From positions 30,111,127 to 30,175,126 of the forward strand of contig NC_065567.1 of assembly GCF_022605725.1 (NCBI RefSeq): a stretch of 64,000 nt of DNA, written 5' to 3'. This stretch comes from Anthonomus grandis grandis. Taxonomy: Eukaryota > Arthropoda > Insecta > Coleoptera > Curculionidae. How positions within the stretch are numbered: the first letter of the stretch is position 1; each line of letters opens with the position of its first letter. The translations under genes were made by a program, and so were the position numbers. The notes under the pieces were generated by a model. That model was not told the origin of the DNA and made no database searches. It saw only the letters and a list, made by a program, of their open reading frames with translations. This document shows, in pieces, positions 47,421 to 58,261 of this stretch.

Positions 47421-48320
47421 TTCTCCCATGTATAGTAAACTTTGCACCCATATTATTAATACTTTAAATTAAAGTTCATTACTTTTATGCCTTAGACGGT
47501 AGAGATGGCAACGTATGGTTATGCAATTTATTAAAATTAATCCAGTTTGTAATATTTTTCTTAATTTTTAAAGACACAAACAAACCTATGTTAGCCATGG
47601 TGCTTTAGGTTTATTTATACAAGTTTGCTTATTAAAACCGGATAAAATCATTTAATTTTACCATCAAATAAATGTAAATATAATAAACCATTCCATGGAG
47701 TTAAGTGTATGTAAGTATTTTAAAAACGTTTTAACACTAAAATTTTTAAAATACCTGTACTTAATAATTTTAGGAATAACCAGGTTTTTAGCTAAATTAA
47801 TATCACAGAAATTCAAATAGTGATCAGGCATAACTTTAATGGATATGATTATCTTTCTTTTAATATTTACATGTTCGTTTAAAAAATTATATGATGATTG
47901 TCGTTTGGACTGGGCTATTTTTTTTTTTTAAATATATCAAAAATGTTGTTCAAGGTGACAAAAAATTTTTTGTCTGTAAACTGCGTTAAATCGACCTAGT
48001 TTTTTTTTTTACTAGATTCATTCCTAAGTTGCAGAAGTGCAGAAGGTAATATTGATTCTACTATGAAATTCCACTAATAATAATTTTTCTTTACTGTATT
48101 TTACATCTTTAATTCTTGTCATCCCTTATAAATTTTTAATAAAAATAATTAATTTGTTAAAATGTAAATTTGTCTTATAAATATATTTAATTCTGATAGT
48201 TATAAATAGTTAAAAAAATGCCAAGTAATATTCTTATATTATAATAATTAATCTCGTAGAGAAATATTAGGTAGTTGGTAGCATAACCTTAATGGATATG
48301 AGTAACTTTTTAAAACCTAA

Positions 48321-49394
48321 AACGCATGTTTTTTTTTAATTTTCAGAAAAATTTATTATTTATTATTTAAATTGTTTATTTAATTTATTTATTCAATCAA
48401 TTTATTTTTTCTATTACTAAAATTGTAAATAACTTTTGAAAGAGTGATTTTATGTAAAAACGTTAAGAGACCTTTTTTGTAAGGCATTAAATTTTCCTTG
48501 AGATTCTATATTATTTTTATCTACAATGTGTCTCAGGATGAGCGAATTTATACGTAAAGTTTTGGGGTTGAAATTTGACCATTTGGCATCCCTGCTTGAT
48601 TAAAAAATAAAATTTAGCATATTTTTATTTTTTAAAAATCAAGAATGCCTGGCATACGAGCATTTTTAAATTTTCTGAGTAGGTAAAGTAGTATTTCTAG
48701 GCAAGATATAAAAAAAGTTAATAAGAAAAAGTTGTTTAGAATGCAAAATTATACCCAAATACCGAATTTCATTTTGGTTTTTACGTTCAAATAATTTATT
48801 ATTTGTTAATTATTTAATTATTTATTTTCTAAAAACCAAATAAATATTAATAGTTAAAACATATAAAATAGTAAAAATTATTGCCCTTGGACTAATTCTT
48901 TTTACGATCGGTAGGAATTTTTTGCTCATGCATGCCGCTTATTATATTGTATTGTATAGATATTAATTTGTCCGTTAGCTATCAAATTCCTAGTTTAAAA
49001 AAATATATCAATGCTAAAAGAATCGATTATTCAGAAACGGCTCTTCAGAGAGGTTTTTTGTAGTGCATTTAATTTCCTATAAATATGTGTCCAAATATTT
49101 TCTTTACCTCTTGATAGATAGATGATAGGGGCTCAAATTTTGACGATATTTTTATGATCACCTTAAACAAGATTTTCAATATATTTTTCAAAATAGTCGA
49201 TTTTTTTAGCGCAGTCTACCCTACTTGATTGCACCCCAAAAGCCGCTCTTTTTCGCAATAAACCCAAATAAAACACAAGAAAAAAACCCTCGCAGTCGAA
49301 CATCTTATCCGAAATCGAAAGAATCTTAATTAAAGCGTTACGCCTGGACCAGTTTCTCCCCAAATACCATTGAAATACATCGTCAAACAACAGA
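48321..49394. other. AT-rich upstream region of Toll
   Basis: No gene or clear repeat. From about 49190 the sequence becomes less AT-rich as it approaches the Toll promoter. The 109-codon minus-strand ORF (49163-49492) crosses the CA microsatellite and shows no domain; I treat it as spurious. Confidence 0.4.
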
Positions 49395-49411
49395 ACACAC
49401 ACACACACACA
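49395..49411 (+). repeat. (AC)n microsatellite
   Basis: About eight AC dinucleotides in a row, roughly 130 bp upstream of the candidate Toll initiator. Confidence 0.85.
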
Positions 49412-49504
49412 GTGCACTCCGTGCGGTGGCGCCCCCCTTAAAAGCGAACGGAGCGCTTTCGTACTAAAAAAAGCGCGTGCGTTCGTCGACATTCGCTTTT
49501 CGTG

Positions 49505-49569
49505 TTTATACTGCAGTGTCGCTCCGCTAGGCTACTCAGTTTACTTTTGAGATCCTTGGCAGTCAGAAG
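49505..49569 (+). promoter_or_regulatory. Candidate Toll core promoter (Inr TCAGTT at 49536-49541)
   Basis: TCAGTT matches the arthropod initiator TCAKTY with A+1 at 49538. A weak TATA-like TTTATA lies at about -33 to -28 (49505-49510). AGAAG at +28 to +32 matches four of five bases of the DPE consensus RGWYV. If used, the 5' UTR would be about 155 nt with no intron before the start codon. This is prediction from motifs only. Confidence 0.45.
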
Positions 49570-49608
49570 TGCCATTCGGTACATCCCGTGACCACTATTA
49601 AATACGAT

Positions 49609-49635
49609 ATGTTTTATCGCGTGAAGTTAAAGTAG
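49609..49635 (+). CDS. Upstream ORF 1 in the Toll 5' leader (8 codons)
   Basis: The first ATG after the candidate start site opens an eight-codon frame ending at TAG 49633-49635. It has no peptide features of interest. Such uORFs usually reduce translation of the main ORF. It depends on the start-site prediction. Confidence 0.35.
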   Translation: MFYRVKLK

Positions 49636-49655
49636 TACTTTATCGCGTTACGGTT

Positions 49656-49700
49656 ATGTGCGATACGCAAAGTAACTCCGTAGTGTTTTTGGATGCGTGA
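49656..49700 (+). CDS. Upstream ORF 2 overlapping the first Toll ATG (14 codons)
   Basis: This ATG opens a 14-codon frame that ends at TGA 49698-49700. It therefore overlaps the first possible Toll start (49693) in another frame, and terminates 13 nt before the second in-frame Toll ATG (49714). That arrangement would favour the second ATG by reinitiation. Prediction only. Confidence 0.35.
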   Translation: MCDTQSNSVVFLDA

Positions 49701-52700
49701 ACTAATTTTAAAAATGTTGTTCCTAGTTTTTGTGTGTGTTATAAGTGTCGCATACGCGAGGTTCGACGGTGCCAATGAGCAATGCTCATGGTTACCAGAT
49801 AACAACGATGGAAGTTCGAAGTTGGCCGTCACTTGCAACGTTCGACTGTTGGACGAGCAAGCGGGCAACCTGACGAACATCCCGCAAGAAGTCACTTCCA
49901 AGTTGAAAATCCAATGCTCCAACGCCATATTTTACGAAAGTATTTTACCATCAACTTTACATAGGTTACACGAGCTTGAGGACTTAAGAATATCAAATTG
50001 CAAGATCCTCAATATCGACTCGAATACCTTCGAGGGGCTTTATAATTTAAAAAAATTATTTATCAATAGTTTCAATGTCGAGTGGGGTTTGAATAAAAAC
50101 TTGGAGCTAACGAGTTTGAGTTTTCAAGGGCTGAAGGAGCTGCAAGTGTTAGACTTGGCGGATAATAATATAAGGGCCCTACCCGAGGGCGCTTTTTGTT
50201 CCTTAATGAATTTACAAACTTTAAACTTGACAAGGAACAAAATCCGCTCCACTGAAAGAATCGGGATCAGTACCCCGGAGTGTAGCTCTAGCGAGTTACA
50301 GAACTTGGACTTGAGCTTTAACGATATTAGAAGTTTGGGGGACGACAGTGGGCTTGGAAAGCTCCGTAGGCTACAACACCTTAATTTGCAATATAACAAT
50401 ATTACTGATTTATCTGGTGATAGTTTAGCTGGACTTGTGAGCTTAAAAATTGTGGATTTATCTAATAACAATATAGGCTCCTTACCTCAAGGATTATTCG
50501 CTGGCTCTCCAGAGCTTAAAGAAATACACTTACAAAATAATTCCCTATATGCCCTTGCTAAAGGATTATTTCACCGTTTGGAGCAACTTTTGGTGTTGGA
50601 TTTAAGTGGGAATCAGCTTACAAGTAGCCATGTCGACAACGGGACTTTTTCAGGGTTAATACGCTTGATTGTGCTAAACCTCTCACATAATGCCCTTACC
50701 AGAATAGACTCCCGGACTTTTAAAGATTTATTCTTTTTACAAATATTGGACTTGAGAAATAATTCGATTGGATTTATTGAGGATAATGCCTTTTTACCTT
50801 TATACAACTTGCACACGTTAAATTTGGCTGAGAACCGTTTGAACACCATTGGACCCCATCTGTTCAATGGGCTGTTTGTACTAAGCAAATTAACGCTGAA
50901 TAATAATTTAATTGTGACTATTGATGCTCGGGCTTTCCAAAACTGCTCCGCCCTTAAAGAGCTCGATTTAAGCTCGAATGCTTTGTCACAAGTTCCTGAA
51001 GCTATACAAGAACTGTCTTTCCTAAAGACCTTGGATTTGGGTGAGAATCAGATTAGTGAGTTTTTCAATGGTTCTTTTAGGAACCTTAATCAGCTTACTG
51101 GGTTGAGGTTGATAGATAATACGATTGGGAACCTTACCAGAGGGATGCTGTGGGATTTGCCTAGTTTGCAGGTACTAAATTTGGCTAAAAATAAAATTCA
51201 AACTATTGAAAGAGGCACTTTTGAGCGCAACATTCAGATTGAAGCCATTAGGCTTGATGAAAATTTCCTTACGGATATTAATGGGGTGTTTGCCACCCTG
51301 GCCACTCTTTTATGGCTAAATTTGAGTGAAAACCACTTGGTGTGGTTTGATTATGCTTTTATCCCAAGCAATTTAAAGTGGCTGGATATTCATGGGAACT
51401 TTATAGAGCACTTGGGGAATTACTATAAAATTCAGGATGAAATAGGCGTAAAGACCCTGGACGCCAGCCATAACAGGATAACCGAGATCTCTGGTATGTC
51501 TATTCCTAATAGTGTGGAGCTTTTGTTTATAAACAATAATTTTATTAAAAAAGTGCACTCTAATACTTTCCTTGATAAGACCCATCTTGCTAGAGTAGAC
51601 ATGTATGCCAATGATTTAGTGAATTTAGACCTAAATGCCCTTCGTCTCACGACAGTGCCAACCAACCGATCCATTCCAGAGGTTTACCTTGGAGGCAACC
51701 CATTCCACTGTGACTGCACTATGGAATGGCTCCAGATCATCAATGGAATGTCTGCCTCCAGACAATATCCAAGAATCATGGATTCTGATAATGTCATGTG
51801 TAAAATGACTCACTCACGAGGTATGACTCATATGCCCCTCAGCCAAACAAAAGCAAGCGACTTCTTGTGTGCATATGAAACTCATTGCTTCACATTGTGC
51901 CATTGTTGCGAATTTGATGCATGCGACTGCGAAATGACTTGTCCAAATAACTGTAGCTGCTATCACGACCAAACCTGGAATACCAACGTGGTGGACTGTT
52001 CTGGACAAACTGCTTCGGAGATACCGTTGAAGATCCCTATGGATGCCACCGAGGTCTACCTTGATGGTAATAACATTAAAGAGCTGCATAATCATGCTTT
52101 TATTGGCAGGAAAAACTTGAAAACTTTATTTGTGAATAACAGTAACGTCGAGTCTATCCAGAACAGCACTTTTAACAGTCTGCACGCCCTACAGGTGTTA
52201 CACCTGGAAGAAAACAAGCTGCGTGAGTTGAAAGGTTATGAGTTCGAACGTCTGGATAACCTGAAGGAGTTGTACCTCCAAAGCAACCTTATTGAGGCGG
52301 TAAATAATAAAACGTTCGAACCCTTGACCTCCCTGGTGATCCTCCGTATTGATGGTAACAGATTAACCTCTTTCCCTGTATGGCAACTAAACCTGAACAC
52401 TCGTCTCACTCAAATTATGATGGCGGCAAATCCTTGGTCCTGTCGCTGTAAATTCCTGCAAGGCTTAACCTCCTGGGTAGCTGAGAACGCTGTAAAAGTG
52501 CTAGACAGTGCTAGTTTAATGTGCTCAATCCCCGACTCACGTCCAACTCAAAATCGCGAATTAGATTTCAACTCCACCGCCTGTAGTGACTATTATGCAG
52601 GTAGTTCAGTGATCGACTCCATGTTGGTAAGTGACTATTGGCCCATGGTAGTTGTTACGCTCTGTATAGTGATCCTAATGCTCCTAGCAATCGTGCTATG

Positions 52701-53661
52701 GTTTATATTTAGAGACCCAGTGCGTGTGTGGCTCTATTCGCGTTACGGAGTGCGCCTGTGTAACTTTAGGGACTCTACCTCAAAACAGTACGACGACAGT
52801 GACAAATTATATGACGCGTTTGTGTGCTACAGCCCCAAAGATGAGGAGTGGGTGGTGCATAACCTTGCTGCCGAGCTAGAACCAAGGTATCAGCTATGCC
52901 TACACTACCGAGACATTCCTAATCCTGCCTACATACAGCATGCTGCACCTGCAGTAATTGAGGCTTCAGAGGCTAGTCGCCGGGTAGTTATGGTCCTAAC
53001 GAGGAATTTTTTAGAGACTGAATGGTCCAGGTTCGATCTAAGGCAAGCGTTCCATGAGGCCCTAAAGGTGCGAGTCTACAACTTAATAATAATCGAGCTA
53101 GGTCCAATCCAGGATCCTTTAATGGATCCAGAGCTGAAACTCTATCTAAAAACAGCTGAGCGAGTCAAATGGAGCGACCGCAGGTGTTGGGAACGGTTAA
53201 AATACGCCCTGCCCTCAGTGGACTCCCGAGGGAAAATAAACGCCAACTATCGAAGGAACATCAACAACTACACAATAGATTCGAGAGTAGTCGCCAACGG
53301 TACTCATCCTCATCATCATTTCACTCACGAGAAGGTGCGGACCCAAGGGCCTCCCTCACCCGGGATGCAGATGATCCCTCCTCCTGCATATTCCGCTTCG
53401 GGGGTCCCTCAGGAGTTGGAGGATGCCAACTACTCCTCCGCCACAACGGCCACTCCATCTCCGAGGCCATCCAGGAGGATCTCGCAGGAGCAGAGGCCAA
53501 TTTCTGATCACATCTATTCTAGTATAGACTCAGACTACAGTACTCTGGAACGGGGAGGTTCTGGGAGGCGTATGGGACCTCCTCAGCAGTGGAGGCCTCC
53601 TCACCCTCATATGGTCCTGCAGCATGGTAACCATAACGGCGGCCAGGCCTATCTAGTGTGA
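49693..53661 (+). CDS. Toll-6: Long-type Toll receptor (Toll-6-like), single coding exon
   Basis: A type I membrane receptor of the Toll-6/7/8/10 class, which in insects acts at cell surfaces in tissue patterning and planar cell interactions more than in classical immunity. A signal peptide ends near residue 22 (SVAYA). About twenty leucine-rich repeats span roughly residues 90-650. A C-terminal cap follows (C673, C675, C712-region), then the conserved cysteine cluster C732-C756 (CHCCEFDACDCEMTCP), a second LRR block (about 765-900) and a second cap (C917, C919, C944, C964). The transmembrane helix is 985-1006 and the TIR domain about 1038-1175, with box 1 YDAFVCYS and box 2 LCLHYRDIPNP (about 1068-1078). 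Box 3 reads CW rather than FW (1165-1166). The tail has a His cluster, a Pro-rich part and YSSIDSDYSTLE. The Toll-6 assignment rests on TIR and tail features from memory; Toll-10 is the main alternative. ATG 49714 (residue 8) has the better start context and still leaves a signal peptide. Confidence 0.95.
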   Translation: MRELILKMLFLVFVCVISVAYARFDGANEQCSWLPDNNDGSSKLAVTCNVRLLDEQAGNLTNIPQEVTSKLKIQCSNAIFYESILPSTLHRLHELEDLRISNCKILNIDSNTFEGLYNLKKLFINSFNVEWGLNKNLELTSLSFQGLKELQVLDLADNNIRALPEGAFCSLMNLQTLNLTRNKIRSTERIGISTPECSSSELQNLDLSFNDIRSLGDDSGLGKLRRLQHLNLQYNNITDLSGDSLAGLVSLKIVDLSNNNIGSLPQGLFAGSPELKEIHLQNNSLYALAKGLFHRLEQLLVLDLSGNQLTSSHVDNGTFSGLIRLIVLNLSHNALTRIDSRTFKDLFFLQILDLRNNSIGFIEDNAFLPLYNLHTLNLAENRLNTIGPHLFNGLFVLSKLTLNNNLIVTIDARAFQNCSALKELDLSSNALSQVPEAIQELSFLKTLDLGENQISEFFNGSFRNLNQLTGLRLIDNTIGNLTRGMLWDLPSLQVLNLAKNKIQTIERGTFERNIQIEAIRLDENFLTDINGVFATLATLLWLNLSENHLVWFDYAFIPSNLKWLDIHGNFIEHLGNYYKIQDEIGVKTLDASHNRITEISGMSIPNSVELLFINNNFIKKVHSNTFLDKTHLARVDMYANDLVNLDLNALRLTTVPTNRSIPEVYLGGNPFHCDCTMEWLQIINGMSASRQYPRIMDSDNVMCKMTHSRGMTHMPLSQTKASDFLCAYETHCFTLCHCCEFDACDCEMTCPNNCSCYHDQTWNTNVVDCSGQTASEIPLKIPMDATEVYLDGNNIKELHNHAFIGRKNLKTLFVNNSNVESIQNSTFNSLHALQVLHLEENKLRELKGYEFERLDNLKELYLQSNLIEAVNNKTFEPLTSLVILRIDGNRLTSFPVWQLNLNTRLTQIMMAANPWSCRCKFLQGLTSWVAENAVKVLDSASLMCSIPDSRPTQNRELDFNSTACSDYYAGSSVIDSMLVSDYWPMVVVTLCIVILMLLAIVLWFIFRDPVRVWLYSRYGVRLCNFRDSTSKQYDDSDKLYDAFVCYSPKDEEWVVHNLAAELEPRYQLCLHYRDIPNPAYIQHAAPAVIEASEASRRVVMVLTRNFLETEWSRFDLRQAFHEALKVRVYNLIIIELGPIQDPLMDPELKLYLKTAERVKWSDRRCWERLKYALPSVDSRGKINANYRRNINNYTIDSRVVANGTHPHHHFTHEKVRTQGPPSPGMQMIPPPAYSASGVPQELEDANYSSATTATPSPRPSRRISQEQRPISDHIYSSIDSDYSTLERGGSGRRMGPPQQWRPPHPHMVLQHGNHNGGQAYLV

Positions 53662-53919
53662 TATTTTTTTCCTTGACTGATTAGGTATATGTACAGTAAG
53701 TTGTATTTTTTAAGACTTAAAAAATTCCTCTTTAATAATAATTTTTGGGATTTTGTGGTATGTTAAATTGTTTGTTTTAGGGACGGATTTTATTATGGGT
53801 CGCTTTATGCAGGGCGATAAACGTTTTATTGGACGCCCTTGCTTAAACGACCTTTTTGAATTTATTTAACTTTGTCAGGTCCTATAGAATTAGGGTGTTA
53901 AGGTTTTATATTATCATTT

Positions 53920-53927
53920 TGTACATA
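53920..53927 (+). promoter_or_regulatory. Pumilio-type element TGTACATA in the Toll 3' UTR
   Basis: It matches UGUANAUA, the PUF-protein binding consensus, about 260 nt after the stop codon. Function is inferred from the motif only; a single 8-mer can occur by chance in AT-rich DNA. Confidence 0.4.
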
Positions 53928-54575
53928 CATTTCAAATACGTAAAAAAAATAATCTCCTACTTACACCCTATATTTAAAATTATTGTAATAAGATGCAAAA
54001 GATACGTTAAAAAATCTTCACAGAATTATAAGAAAAGAAAAAAAAAATATAATAAAAATAAAAATTTTACTATTATAGTATTATATTGTAAGCTTTTTAC
54101 GTTTTCTGTTAGATAATATATTTAAATTAAATATAAATTTTATATAAAAAATAATATGTAGAGTTTAAATATTGTTTGCAAAATTGTATGGGCTCTGCTG
54201 TTTAAATTCTGTGAAAGTTTAATTATATAAATGAATTAAACAAGGATCTTTGCTATTATACTAATTTGTGATATTATCATGTAAAGCCAAACTGTAAACA
54301 TTGCTTGATGACCATGTATGTTTATAATAAGTGTTTAATGTAACGTTTAATTTGTTATATTTTACTAATAAATAATTATTAGGTAAACACTTAATGGTTA
54401 TAACTGTATATTTTTAATGTGTAGATTTCTAAGTGTGAAATCAACGTGATATACTCTGTGCTCTCTCTCTTATTCACTATAGATATATCACAAAATCCCA
54501 ATATTAATGTATAATATTCATATTTACATAAAACTGTAATTATTTTTTTTCTTGTATTATTTTTGTATAGCGCCC

Positions 54576-54583
54576 TGTATATA
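54576..54583 (+). promoter_or_regulatory. Pumilio-type element TGTATATA in the Toll 3' UTR
   Basis: A second UGUANAUA match, about 80 nt before the candidate poly(A) signal. Same caveat as the first. Confidence 0.4.
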
Positions 54584-54659
54584 GATATATTTATTTGTCT
54601 TGACCGTAATGGTTTGTACTATGTGTATATTTTTTACGAATTGCAGAAACGAATTATAT

Positions 54660-54665
54660 AATAAA
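54660..54665 (+). terminator. Candidate Toll poly(A) signal AATAAA
   Basis: AATAAA followed within about 25 nt by a TGTGAAAGTTTATTTTGG U/GU-rich stretch. It would give a 3' UTR of about 1.0 kb. An earlier AATAAA at about 54367 could give a shorter form. Confidence 0.5.
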
Positions 54666-56359
54666 TATGATGTGAAAGTTTATTTTGGCATTTTATTTTT
54701 TTTACCTTTTAAATGTGGGAAATATAGAGAAAAGTATTGGCCAAAAATTAAAAAATATTTTTTTTGGTAAATCAGACAAAAAAATAATAATAATAAATGG
54801 CCAGAGAAGGGATATCAATAAATTTAGATATATTTAAATAAATTTCATGTTTTACTATTTATGGGAAAAAAACATCAAAACCTTTATAGGTCCAATATTC
54901 AAAATTATATAGAAAGTGTATTAATTTTTTGTTGAATTATTGGCGCCCAATATTTTTAAAAATTATGTTACTTTTATTGGAGTAAAAAACCATTTTCTTG
55001 CAAAATTTGATTTTTTCTGCTGTCGACTTATTGGCGCCCAACATGTGTAAAAATTAAATTTCTTTTATTAGAGCAAAAAAGCAATTTTGCAATTTTGTTT
55101 AATTTTAATTAAATATTCTTTCTTTTAATGCAAAAAAAAATATATTTTTTTATTTCAATAAAACCAATCAATATAACTGATGGATATTCGAAAATACAAT
55201 CGAAATTTTTTTAGACCAAAAAATGATACAGAATCAACATAAGTTAATGGGTTAAGATGGATTAATGGAATAAAAAAACATCATTTTTACACATGCTGGG
55301 CGCCAAAAACACAATAATATTTCTTTTAAATTTTTATTAAATATACGTGTAAAAATTATATAAATTTTATTACAATTAATTTTTTTTCAATAGTATTAAA
55401 CATATTGAAAAAAATATCCATTAAGGATAAATTATTAAGGATAAATAAATAATATTCTTTATATTTAATTAAAATTTAAAAAAATATATTATCGAATTGT
55501 TGGCGCCCAGTATGTGTTAAAAATAAACTGGTCTTATTGGTTTTATTTTTTTTGCATTAAAATAATTTAATTAAAATTTAAAGAATATTAAGGACTTGTT
55601 GGCGCCCAACATATGTCAAAATTATGTTTTTTTATTCCATTAATCCATTTTAACCCATTAACTTATTACGATTTTTGTATGATTTCGATTCTATTTTCGA
55701 ATATCCATCAATTGTATTTGATACTAAAAAAACAACTTTTTAATTTAAACCTTAATCAAGTGCGCCATAGAAAGACAAACATGCACTAAAACGAATTATT
55801 CAGCTCTAATAAAAGCCATGTCAATTTCAATTTCAATTGCAACCCTTTTTTCCTAAGTATGGATAAATCTGGATCAATTTGATGGCAAAAATCCATTTCG
55901 TTTCTATTTAATTCCATTGTATGAAAATTCTTGTAGTGACGCGCTTATGAAACCGGTAACACGAGATGTGGTAACATTAAAGAAAAAACACAATCATATA
56001 TTTCTACATCAAGAGCGAGGCGGTAATTACAGATGTTTCCTTTTATTTTTCTTGAATGGCAGGTGTTCCAATTATAATAATTATTATTACGCATAAAATA
56101 GTTGAAGGAACGAAATTATTTTCTGTTTTCTAGTTTTGTTGCATTGACATTAGCGAGGGATTTTGTTAAAGATTATTAGTGGTAGAGAAGCAACAGCTCG
56201 AGCTTAAGAAAGAAATTGTTGAATTTTTATTTATTATTTGTTGGCGCCCAACATGTGTAAAATTAGTATTAATTTTATTTAAATATAACGTCATTTTTTG
56301 CAATTATAAAAAATACTTATTTTTTCACTGTTGACTTGTTGGCGCCCAACATGTGTGAC

Positions 56360-57480
56360 AAGTTTATTATAATATAAAACAAAGAGAATTATTCACACTT
56401 TTTTATCCTTAATTCGCAGGGGTAGATCCGATAATACATTCTTAAATAAAATCTGAAGAACTTTTGAAAAATAATATTTTTTTTTCAAAATTAATTTACT
56501 GTGTAATTACAACTGGATCGAAGAGGTAAATCCTAAAAAAATTGAAAGTTACTCCAGTAAATAACAAAATTGCTTTAACTGGTTGAAAAAAAATGTTCCA
56601 AAAACCTAGACTCTAGAATAACTCTAGACCTTCCATAGTCAAAGGTTCTATCTAAACAGATATATAGCCCCAAGCAATAATAGAGCGAACCAAATGACAT
56701 ATTGTCGGCAATAAGTAATACCTTAACTAACTAAAACGCGAATGCCATGGCGGAATTACGTTTTGCATGTTATCTATAGCGGCCTGACGTTATTATAGAA
56801 ATAATATTAGCAGTAAGACTACTCTTGGCCAGTCGGCTCATTAGAAATGGAGATATGCGAACCAGTTTTATTTTTTATATTTAAACATAAATGTAGATTT
56901 ATGCAAAACAAAGGAACATTTATGTTATGGCACAGGCATTGCGTAACAGACGTGTATTAAAAATATTATTTCGCAATTAAAATATAATTATTGCAACTAA
57001 TAATCCTGTTCAATTCGCTCATAGCAAGTTTTATAGTTATCACTGACGATGTGCGATAAGATTTTCTCAGAATACATATTAGTGTGTCGAATGTTTATTA
57101 ATATTATTAATTTAAAAAGTTTATAAACAATGAATGTGTCACTGATATGGTAAAATACTTTTGAGTTTTATTAGACGTAAATGGTTTTATTAGGAAATTA
57201 ATTGTTGTCAAGTGAAACAAAGGTAAATGGGTGTACGAATTAATTTATTGTGGCATACTTTTACGTTGATAAAATAGCAATTAATTTTTTTACTGCAATG
57301 TTTTTTTTTAATTTTGTTATAATTAATTCAAAATTATACTAAAAAAGCATAATGTTATTAATATTCTGGGTAATACTTCAAACTGAGACGGAGAAATAGG
57401 TCACCAAAATATTGATGGTAGATCTGTATTACATAGAAAAAAAAATTTTTATAATAAAGTAAATTTATTCTTAGTGGTGA
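56360..57480. other. AT-rich intergenic DNA downstream of Toll
   Basis: No gene or motif copy is seen between the repeats at 56340 and 57959 in this part. About 56630-56870 is slightly less AT-rich and unique. Confidence 0.4.
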
Positions 57481-57760
57481 TTTGGAAGGAAATCAAACAA
57501 GAAAAGGTGCAAAAACGAGACGACAATTAAAACGAAGTCCCTGGCAAACACTCGAGTGTTTAATGGGGCGAATTATTATTTGGGACGCAGCAATTTCGGG
57601 GTTACCTACTTTACACAAACGGCACTCGAAATATTCGCTTGGCAAACAGTCCTTCGGCCTGTTGGACTTAAGATAGCACGGAAAAGGTTCTGGGACATTT
57701 TTCTTACATCGCTATTGTAAACTTAAGGCGTCTTTAGTGGTTTGTGCGATGTATGCTCGG
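57480..57760. other. Unique less AT-rich island, possible conserved non-coding element
   Basis: The sequence is complex (CCCTGGCAAACACTCGAGTG..., ACAGTCCTTCGGCCTGTTGG) within very AT-rich flanks. A 64-codon plus-strand ORF (57482-57676) begins without a good start context and has no domain, so I do not call it a gene. It lies about 4 kb downstream of Toll, where enhancers of developmental genes are often found. Confidence 0.4.
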
Positions 57761-58261
57761 GGGTACTTCAACTGTTTTTGTATAGAGTGGTTTTAACATT
57801 GTCAGAAAATTTTTAGTATAATTTTTTTTTAACAAGACGTCACCCTTAAAAATAAGATATTCTCACAGTATACAGTTTATTTCTTTTTTTAACATTATGA
57901 CCCTCACGAATATCAATGGTTTTAATACGTCCCATAGTCAATAACAATGAAGACTTTTTGGCGCCCAACATGTGTAAAAATTATGTTACTTTTAAAGGAG
58001 TTAAAAATATTCGATTAAAATTCTTTACTGTTGACATATTGGCGCCCAACACGTGTTATTTAAAAAAAAAATATTTTTTTGCCACAAGAAAAAGGATAAT
58101 CAAATAAAATATGGGTTCTTTTTTACTGTTGAGGTACTGGCGCCCAACATGTGTAAAAATTATATTTTAGGAGTGAAAAAACATTTCCTTGCAACAAGAG
58201 AAAAATTATTTATATAATAGAAGTTTTTTCTATTAACTTTTTGGCGCCCAACACGTGTTAA

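Larger units (their letters stand above)
43819..48301 (+). repeat. Dispersed motif CATAACYTTAATGGATATGA, about nine copies
   Basis: Recognisable copies start (at the G before CATAAC) at 43819, 43904, 44484, 45348, 45586, 45898, 46385, 47828 and 48281, all on the plus strand. Copies 45348, 46385, 47828 and 48281 are nearly identical over 20 bp; the others differ at 2-5 positions. Flanks are mostly unrelated, apart from the pair 46385/48281, which lies in a longer duplication. Spacing is irregular (85 bp to 1.4 kb). The array lies 1.4-5.9 kb upstream of the Toll coding start. It includes TTAATGG, a homeodomain-type core. It may be a cluster of protein-binding sites or the residue of an old tandem repeat. 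Confidence 0.8.

Noticed and set aside
49163..49492. 109-codon minus-strand ORF upstream of Toll
   Set aside because: It crosses an AC microsatellite, has low complexity and no domain.
50124..52095. Antisense ORFs of 60-115 codons inside the Toll gene, and the antisense ORF 49614-49928
   Set aside because: Shadows of the LRR coding sequence; leucine-rich repeats tend to leave open antisense frames.
53169..53507. 112-codon plus-strand ORF in an alternative frame near the Toll 3' end
   Set aside because: It lies entirely within the TIR/tail coding sequence in another frame.
53856..54116. 86-codon Lys/Tyr/Ile-rich ORF in the Toll 3' UTR
   Set aside because: Composition is what AT-rich UTR sequence gives; no domain.
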